Under the pieces are notes generated by a model that was not told the origin of the DNA, searched no databases, and saw nothing but the letters and a program-made list of their open reading frames with translations. From assembly GCA_964449375.1 (NCBI GenBank), contig CAYVAS010000017.1, forward strand, positions 1 through 45,106: a DNA stretch of 45,106 nucleotides. Reading direction: 5' to 3'. Made by a program: the position numbers and the translations under genes. The DNA comes from JAFDWI01 sp964449375 (lineage in GTDB: Bacteria > Actinomycetota > Acidimicrobiia > Acidimicrobiales > Iamiaceae). This document shows positions 40,011 to 45,106 of this stretch, piece after piece; the first letter of the stretch is position 1; every line of letters begins with the position of its first letter.

Positions 40011-42566
40011 TCAGGGGTAGTCGTCGAGGCGCGGGTCGAGGATGTCGTGCAGCTCCACGGCGAGGTCCGGGTAGGCGGCGTCGGCGAAGGCCAGGGTCTC
40101 GGCCAGCGAGGCGTCCAGGAGCTGGTCGAGGGTGTCGAGTTCGACGTCGACGTGGCGGCGCACCGCGTCGCTGAGCGCCTCCCACAGACGGCGGTGGACC
40201 CGGAGCTCGCGCACCGGGGTCGACGGGTCGATCCGGTCGTCGTCGACCCACTCGTAACTCCAGTGGTGCCGCCCGGCGCCCACGTCCAGGGCCAGACCTT
40301 CGGGGTGCCGGGGCAGGGCCACGTGGGCGACGCTGCCCGCGGGCACGGTGGCCTCCAGGTCGAAGCGACCCTTCGCGATGCGCCAGGCGACCTCGGCGCG
40401 TCCGTTCGGGGTGTCGTGGGCGGCGCGGGCGTGGGTGAGCCCACCGCCGGGACGGGGCGCGATGGTCAGGCGTCGGTACCCGGGAGCGGACGGGGCCAGC
40501 CCGGCGACGCTGCGGTGCAGCCAGTCGGCGATCGCGCCGAGCGCGTAGTGGTTGAGCGAGGTCATGCCGGTGCGGTTGAGCGACCCGTCGGGGCGGATCG
40601 CGTCCCAGCGTTCCCACACGGTGGTGGCGCCCATGGTCACCGGGTACAGAAACGACGGGCACTCGGTCTGCAACAGCAGTTCATAGGCGGTGTCCAGGTG
40701 GCCGGTGCGGGTGAGGGCCTCGGTGACCCAGGGTGTGCCGGCGAACCCGGTGGCGATGCGGTGGCCGGCCTTGGCGACGAGGCGGGCGAGCATCGCCCCG
40801 GCGTGGAGTTCCTGGGCGGGGTCGAGCAGGTCGAAACAGATGCTGAGCGCATACGCGGTGGGTGACAGGTCGGCCACGAGCCCGGCGGGGGTGACCCATT
40901 CGTCCCGGAAGGCGGCGCGCACCCGGGCGTGCAGGGCCCGGTCGGCATGCGCGTCGTCGGTGTGGCCGAGGATCTCCGCGACCGAGGCGATCTGGTCGAG
41001 GGTGCGGGCGAAGTACGCGGTGGCCACCAGGTAACGGTCGGCCTTGGCGGCGCCGGGGTTGCGGGGCGGAGCGTCGGGGTCGACCCAGTCGCCGAACTGG
41101 AACCCGGTGTTCCACACGCCACGGGGGTCCAGGCGGGGAATCACCGAGTCCACATAGGCCCGCATCGAGCGGTACTGGCGTTCCAGGATCGCCGGGTCGC
41201 CGTAGGCCTCGTGCAGCCGCACGGGCAGGTTGACCGCGACGTCGCCCCACAGCGCGGTGGGCATGGGAGGTTCGGCCAGGATGTCGGGGACCACCGAGGG
41301 CACGCCGCCGGTGGCGGCCTGTTCGGCGGCCAGGTCGTCGAGCCAGGACCCCAACGTGGCCTCCACGTCGTAGAGAAAGGTGGCCACGGGTGCGAAGGCG
41401 TTGATGTCGCCGGTCCAGCCCAGGCGCTCGTCACGCTGGGGGCAGTCGGTGGGGATGCCCACGAAGTTGCCCCGCATCGACCAGACGATGTTGGCGTGCA
41501 GGCGGTTCAGCAGGTCGTGGGAGGACTCGAACCACCCGGTGCGGCGCAGGTCGGTGTGGACCACGACCGCCTCGAATGACTCCGGGTCCGGATCGCCGGG
41601 CCAACCGTCGACGTCGACGTAGCGGAAACCGTGGAAGGTGAATGGGGGCTCGAGGGTCGCCGGCCCGTCACCGGCGAGGACGAAGTGGTCGGTGGCGAGC
41701 GCGCCGCGGTTGGTCTCGAATTCGGGTTCACCGTCGATCAGGGTCTCACAGTGGCGCAGGGTGATCGTGATGCCCGCGGGCCCGTCGGCCCGCAGGCGGA
41801 CCCAGCCGGTCAGGTTCTGGCCGAAGTCGACCACCCTGCGCCCGGCGGGGGTGGTGATCACCTCGAGGGCGGGGATGGTTTCGATGCGACGGATCGGGGG
41901 TGCAGGGATCGTCTGCAGGGTGGAGGCGTCCCATTCCACGACGTCGGCGGCGCCCCAGCCCGAGTCGTCGAAGCCGGCCTCGGCCCACCCGGCGGGTTCT
42001 GCGCGGGCGTCGAAGGTCGAGCCGTCGTAGAGGCTGTTGGCGCGCACGGCCCCGGTGCCGGCCCGCCAGGTGGAGTCGGTGGCGACGATGTCGGACCGGT
42101 CGCCGTAGTCGAGTTCGAGTTCGGCGAACGCGGCCGGCCGGTCGGCCCAGAACTGGCGTTTGCCGTCCCAGCCGAGCCGTCCGACGGCCCAACCTTCACC
42201 GACGATCGCGCCGAGCGCGTTGGTACCGGCAGTGAGCAGGTCGGTGACGTCGTGGGCCGACACTGCCAGGCGGTGGTGGTAGGAGGTCCAGCCCGGCGCG
42301 AGCACCTCGTCGCCGACGACGGCGCCGTTCAGGTGCGCTTCGATCAGGCCGAGCGCGGTGAGGTGCAGCGTGGCCCGCTGCAACCCGACGCCCACGGTGA
42401 ACTCGGTGCGCAGGTACGGAGCCGGGGAGCCCGGTGAGCCGTCGTGGTCGGCGGCGGTGATGAACGCGCCGCGCCACGTCCGGTCGGCCTGCCCGGTCTG
42501 GGTAGCCCGCTCCGTCTGGTCGAATGGGCCCGTCGCGTCGTCCTCGGGCGGTGCGACGTCACTCAC
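40011..42566 (-). CDS. GH78 alpha-L-rhamnosidase
   Basis: An 851-residue glycoside hydrolase family 78 enzyme that should release terminal L-rhamnose. An N-terminal beta domain (LRTEFTVGVGLQRATLHLTALGLIEAHLNG, the Bac_rhamnosid_N region) precedes a concanavalin-like domain (VVDFGQNLTGWVRLRADG), the six-hairpin catalytic domain (GIPTDCPQRDERLGWTGDINAF with the acidic catalytic region, GFAGTPWVTEAL, GATTVWERWDAI) and a C-terminal beta domain. There is no signal peptide, so it is probably cytoplasmic. After the canonical fold, ~85 residues (YEWVDDDRIDPSTPVREL... to the end) form an extra helical extension. The GTG is seven bases after TAGCAT. No sugar transporter is adjacent. Confidence 0.9.
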   Translation of the reverse strand: MSDVAPPEDDATGPFDQTERATQTGQADRTWRGAFITAADHDGSPGSPAPYLRTEFTVGVGLQRATLHLTALGLIEAHLNGAVVGDEVLAPGWTSYHHRLAVSAHDVTDLLTAGTNALGAIVGEGWAVGRLGWDGKRQFWADRPAAFAELELDYGDRSDIVATDSTWRAGTGAVRANSLYDGSTFDARAEPAGWAEAGFDDSGWGAADVVEWDASTLQTIPAPPIRRIETIPALEVITTPAGRRVVDFGQNLTGWVRLRADGPAGITITLRHCETLIDGEPEFETNRGALATDHFVLAGDGPATLEPPFTFHGFRYVDVDGWPGDPDPESFEAVVVHTDLRRTGWFESSHDLLNRLHANIVWSMRGNFVGIPTDCPQRDERLGWTGDINAFAPVATFLYDVEATLGSWLDDLAAEQAATGGVPSVVPDILAEPPMPTALWGDVAVNLPVRLHEAYGDPAILERQYRSMRAYVDSVIPRLDPRGVWNTGFQFGDWVDPDAPPRNPGAAKADRYLVATAYFARTLDQIASVAEILGHTDDAHADRALHARVRAAFRDEWVTPAGLVADLSPTAYALSICFDLLDPAQELHAGAMLARLVAKAGHRIATGFAGTPWVTEALTRTGHLDTAYELLLQTECPSFLYPVTMGATTVWERWDAIRPDGSLNRTGMTSLNHYALGAIADWLHRSVAGLAPSAPGYRRLTIAPRPGGGLTHARAAHDTPNGRAEVAWRIAKGRFDLEATVPAGSVAHVALPRHPEGLALDVGAGRHHWSYEWVDDDRIDPSTPVRELRVHRRLWEALSDAVRRHVDVELDTLDQLLDASLAETLAFADAAYPDLAVELHDILDPRLDDYP

Positions 42567-42573
42567 GACGCCG

Positions 42574-42579
42574 ATGCTA
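42574..42579 (-). promoter_or_regulatory. -10 element of rhamnosidase gene
   Basis: TAGCAT on the minus strand lies exactly seven bases before GTG 42566. Confidence 0.5.
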
Positions 42580-42687
42580 GGGCGGGTGGGCCGACGGCGA
42601 GGCCGGTCGTCGCCCGAGCCGTGGCGGGAATGATCGACCTCGGTGGGGCGTTGGTAGGGGTGTTGCCCGAAATGGATGAGGAGCACT

Positions 42688-43401
42688 GTGACGACACCGA
42701 TCGCCATCGACATCTGGTCCGACATCGCCTGCCCGTGGTGCTACATCGGCAAGCGTCGCCTCGAGGCGGCGCTTGAGACCTTCGGACAGAACCCCGGCAA
42801 CCCTCCGGTGACCGTCACCTACCACAGCTCCGAGCTCGCACCGGACACCCCGGTCGACTTCGAGGGCAGTGAGGTCGACTTTCTCGTCCGGCACAAGCAC
42901 ATCTCACCGGACCGGGCGCGCGCGATGCTCGACCAGATCACCGGAATCGCCAAGACCGTCGGCCTCGACTACGACATCGACGCCATGCAGCACACCAACA
43001 CGGTCAGGGCGCACCAGGTGCTGCACCTGGCCAGGGCCCACGGGGTGCAGCGTGAGGCCAAGGAACGGTTGCTGCGCGCCTATTTCGTGGAGGGTCGCCA
43101 CGTCGGGCGGATCGCGGATCTGGCCGAGGTGGGTGCCGAGGTCGGGCTGGACCCGGCGGAGGTGACCCGGGTGCTCGAGGCCGACGAGCTCCTTTCGGCG
43201 ATGCACGACGACCAGGCGCAGGCCCGTCGTCTTGGCATCGACGGGGTGCCTTTCCACGTGATCGACGGACGCTACGGCGTGTCGGGGGCGCAGAACCCCG
43301 AAGCCTTCCTCCAGGTCCTGGAGCGGGTCGTCGCCGACCGGGCCGCCAGCGATGTCGGCGACGACGACGGCTCGGCGGTGCGGCAGGAGGTCGCGTCGTG
43401 A
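42688..43401 (+). CDS. FrnE-like DsbA family oxidoreductase
   Basis: A 237-residue thioredoxin-fold protein of the FrnE/DsbA_oxidoreductase branch: IDIWSDIACPWCYIGKRRLEAAL with the CPWC active site, HSSELAPDTP, TVRAHQVLHLARAHGVQ, AYFVEGRHVGRIADLAEV and the cis-Pro loop GIDGVPFHVIDGRYGVSGAQ. FrnE proteins are cytoplasmic disulfide oxidoreductases linked to oxidative stress. GTG 42688 is preferred (AGGAG four bases upstream); ATG 42676 is an alternative. A short ORF starts in its stop codon. Confidence 0.93.
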   Translation: MTTPIAIDIWSDIACPWCYIGKRRLEAALETFGQNPGNPPVTVTYHSSELAPDTPVDFEGSEVDFLVRHKHISPDRARAMLDQITGIAKTVGLDYDIDAMQHTNTVRAHQVLHLARAHGVQREAKERLLRAYFVEGRHVGRIADLAEVGAEVGLDPAEVTRVLEADELLSAMHDDQAQARRLGIDGVPFHVIDGRYGVSGAQNPEAFLQVLERVVADRAASDVGDDDGSAVRQEVAS

Positions 43402-43550
43402 GTGATGAGCCGGTGATCCTGGAGATGTTCGGCGACCCGGATGCGGCTCAGTGCATCGACGGGGTGTGCGAGGTGCCGGCTACGAGTGTGGACGGGGCGG
43501 TCGGCCCTGGGACCCGTCCGGGTGAGGGGTCGACCTCGGCTGATCGGTGA
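43398..43550 (+). CDS. Possible 50-residue protein coupled to FrnE-like gene
   Basis: An ORF starting at GTG inside the FrnE stop (GTGA) reads MSDEPVILEMFGDPDAAQ, then CIDGVCEVPATS and a Gly/Pro/Thr tail. The Cys-x-x-x-Cys pair next to a thiol oxidoreductase is suggestive. Against it, the last 103 bases overlap the convergent DUF222 gene and I know no family. AGGAGG lies eight bases upstream. Confidence 0.4.
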   Translation: MSDEPVILEMFGDPDAAQCIDGVCEVPATSVDGAVGPGTRPGEGSTSADR

Positions 43551-44788
43551 CCCGGCGGAGGATGTTGCCGGGGTGGGGATCCGCCGGCGGGAGGTCGTCG
43601 GTGGTGGCGCTGGCCGACCAGGTGATCACCGCACGGTGAGGTCCAGTGGGGGACCTGGTCGTCGTCGAGGGTCATCGACCACCCGCTGCGGTGGGTGACC
43701 CCGTGATGGTGGCGACACAACGCCACCAGATTGGACAGGTCGGTGGGACCGCCGGAGCGCCAGTCGACGACATGGTGGTGGTCGCACCAGTCGACGGGGG
43801 CGTCGCAGCCGGGGAAGGTACAACCGCCGTCGCGCACTGCGATGGCGCGGCGCTGGGCGGCCGTGGCGAGCCGACTGACCGAACCGACATCGACGGGGAT
43901 GCCCATGTGGTCGACGACCACGGCCCACACCGCGGGGTCACAGCCCCAGACGTCGGCAGCGGCCCGGGGGAGCGGGGTGCCTTCGGCGTCGCAGGTCTCG
44001 GAGTCGTGGACCACCAGGGTGACCTCGGCGCGGGGCGCGCTCGTCGACCCCGGTTCGGCGCCCACGGCGACACGGATGAGTTCGACGAAAGCCTCGGCAC
44101 GGATGGCCTGGCGACTGGGGACCTGGAGGTCTCCGGACAGGTTGTGGTCGTGGCGGTAGCGGCGGAACAGCTCGTCGGTCTTGGCGTCGATCGCGGTTCT
44201 GACGAGTAGGCCGCTGGCGGCGTCGAGGCTGCCGGCGATCTCGGTGCGACCGTCGAGGGTCTTGGGCAGACGCAACTCGTTCAGCGCACACGGGTCGGGT
44301 TCGGGCCCGTCGGCGTCGGCATGCTCGGCCAACGCGGTGACGTCACGCTTCCACTGGGCAAACGTGGAGGCTTCGGCGAGCCCGATGATCTCGTCCTGCG
44401 CACCGGCGAGGATGTCGGTGATGCGCGGGTTGTCGGCATCGGCGAGGGCCTTGGCGTGATCGAAGCTCAGCCGACCGTCGGCCACTGCTGCGTCGACCCG
44501 GTCGAAGTGGTGGCGCAGTGACCGGCCGACGCGCAGTCGACCCGCGACCGGCCCGCGGGCACCACCGGTTGCGGCCGCCGCCCACGACGCCGTCCGCATG
44601 CCATGGTCGCGGTCGGTTGCGCCGCGGGCATCGAGTTCGGTGAGGACGTGCGCCTCGGTCACCTCGACGAAACTGCGGAGCGCGGCGAGCCCGACCACCG
44701 CTTCCTCGAGGTCGGAGTCGCTGCAGAGCCGCACGTCGACCCCGGCGAGCTTGCGGCCGGAGTCGGTGAGCGCAGCGGGATCGAACAT
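43448..44788 (-). CDS. DUF222 - HNH endonuclease signature protein (13E12 type)
   Basis: A 446-residue protein of the actinobacterial 13E12/DUF222 family: an N-terminal helical DUF222 domain (LTELDARGATDRDHGMRTASWAAAATG, ADGRLSFDHAKALADADN) and a C-terminal HNH nuclease domain (GCTFPGCDAPVDWCDHHHVVDW, then NLVALCRHHHGVTH). The zinc Cys pairs and catalytic His are intact. The family is multi-copy in actinobacterial genomes, with no proven role and no seen transposition. ATG 44788 is six bases after TACGAT, so longer starts are unlikely. The Pro/Arg-rich tail overlaps the small convergent ORF. Confidence 0.92.
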   Translation of the reverse strand: MFDPAALTDSGRKLAGVDVRLCSDSDLEEAVVGLAALRSFVEVTEAHVLTELDARGATDRDHGMRTASWAAAATGGARGPVAGRLRVGRSLRHHFDRVDAAVADGRLSFDHAKALADADNPRITDILAGAQDEIIGLAEASTFAQWKRDVTALAEHADADGPEPDPCALNELRLPKTLDGRTEIAGSLDAASGLLVRTAIDAKTDELFRRYRHDHNLSGDLQVPSRQAIRAEAFVELIRVAVGAEPGSTSAPRAEVTLVVHDSETCDAEGTPLPRAAADVWGCDPAVWAVVVDHMGIPVDVGSVSRLATAAQRRAIAVRDGGCTFPGCDAPVDWCDHHHVVDWRSGGPTDLSNLVALCRHHHGVTHRSGWSMTLDDDQVPHWTSPCGDHLVGQRHHRRPPAGGSPPRQHPPPGHRSAEVDPSPGRVPGPTAPSTLVAGTSHTPSMH

Positions 44789-44794
44789 GCCCTG

Positions 44795-44800
44795 ATCGTA
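44795..44800 (-). promoter_or_regulatory. -10 element of DUF222-HNH gene
   Basis: TACGAT on the minus strand lies six bases before ATG 44788. Confidence 0.5.
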
Positions 44801-45106
44801 CGAAGGGGGTGTGACATTTCGACCCGCCCGGGGCCATGCACGAGCGAAGACATGAGAGAGTTCCCCATGCCGCTCAGCGTGGTTCATCCAGCGCGGTTCA
44901 CCGGTCTCTGATCGGAGAAATCGTGACCTCCGCAGTCGAGGAGGCCAAGCGGCCGGTGCCCGCGGGAACGGCGTGCGTTCGCAGCCGGCTGCGTCGATGA
45001 TCTCCCTCAATCGAGCGCGGTCGTGGCCTCTGAATCGACGACGGTGATCGTCGACTAATGGGAGTCGACCTGGTCCTGTAGGACTTGGTTCCGAGCCGCT
45101 GGCCGG
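44801..45106. other. Terminal stretch without a supported gene
   Basis: About 300 bases at the window end. The minus frame stays open to 45010, but the promoter at 44795 argues that translation begins downstream of it. I see no RNA gene, repeat or clear protein homology here. Confidence 0.5.

Noticed and set aside
43448..44788. DUF222-HNH gene as a mobile element
   Set aside because: No terminal inverted repeats, target duplication or transposase were seen; the family is chromosomal and multi-copy.
44789..45010. N-terminal extension of the DUF222 protein up to 45010
   Set aside because: The extension lacks family resemblance and contains the -10 hexamer at 44795-44800, so the start at 44788 is preferred.

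Overview
The window is GC-rich, densely coded DNA from what looks like a draft actinobacterial assembly. It contains three 100-N scaffold gaps, many GTG starts, frequent GTGA/ATGA overlaps, and many starts placed 6-7 bases after a TANNNT -10 hexamer, the layout of leaderless actinobacterial transcripts. Gene content (Fur/Zur, SARP-type regulator, DUF222-HNH protein, iniBAC-like dynamins, FadD2-like ligase, phosphoketolase) agrees with Actinomycetota. An acidimicrobial lineage is my guess and was not tested. No rRNA, tRNA or CRISPR array was seen.

Layout. 1-5.0 kb: the 3' three-quarters of a phosphoketolase, an amphi-Trp protein, a divergent ArsR / CadI-ArsI metal-resistance pair around two matching operators, and a bacterial aeRF1-family protein (Balon-like ribosome hibernation factor). 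5.0-11.7 kb: a bifunctional-nuclease-family protein, a zinc finger / DUF5996 pair, an ArsR-SRPBCC operon, an FAD oxidoreductase, a zinc alcohol dehydrogenase and two VOC proteins. 11.7-15.6 kb: a gap-interrupted beta/gamma-crystallin-like protein, an MBL-fold protein and two overlapping CNNM/HlyC-CorC proteins. 15.6-17.5 kb: a periplasmic copper-delivery operon (SCO, PCuAC, cupredoxin-like lipoprotein) preceded by a 12-codon upstream ORF.

17.5-28.0 kb is the most interesting part. A large SARP/NB-ARC/TPR regulator is divergent from a five-gene, tightly coupled operon: a small acidic Gly-rich protein, an Hsp70 ATPase domain fused through a transmembrane helix to an extracellular domain (no substrate-binding domain), two dynamin-like GTPases, and a Ser/Asp-rich acidic protein with an internal helical repeat. 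The dynamin pair has the sizes and order of mycobacterial IniA and IniC. Two TTGAGTG repeats spaced 11 bp apart lie 8 bp before a putative -10, which is the geometry of a SARP operator. The regulator looks broken only because the assembler left a 55-bp duplicated contig end around a gap.

28.0-45.1 kb: a fumarylacetoacetate-hydrolase-family enzyme, a Zur-like regulator with a zinc-type ABC importer, an acyl-CoA synthetase, a secreted TAP-family hydrolase, a PAS-GAF-GGDEF protein translationally coupled to a CopB-type P1B ATPase, a GDT1/TMEM165 manganese transporter behind a yybP-ykoY manganese riboswitch, a GH78 rhamnosidase, a FrnE-like DsbA protein and a DUF222-HNH protein. Metal handling recurs throughout: As/Cd, Cu delivery, Zn uptake, Cu export and Mn export.
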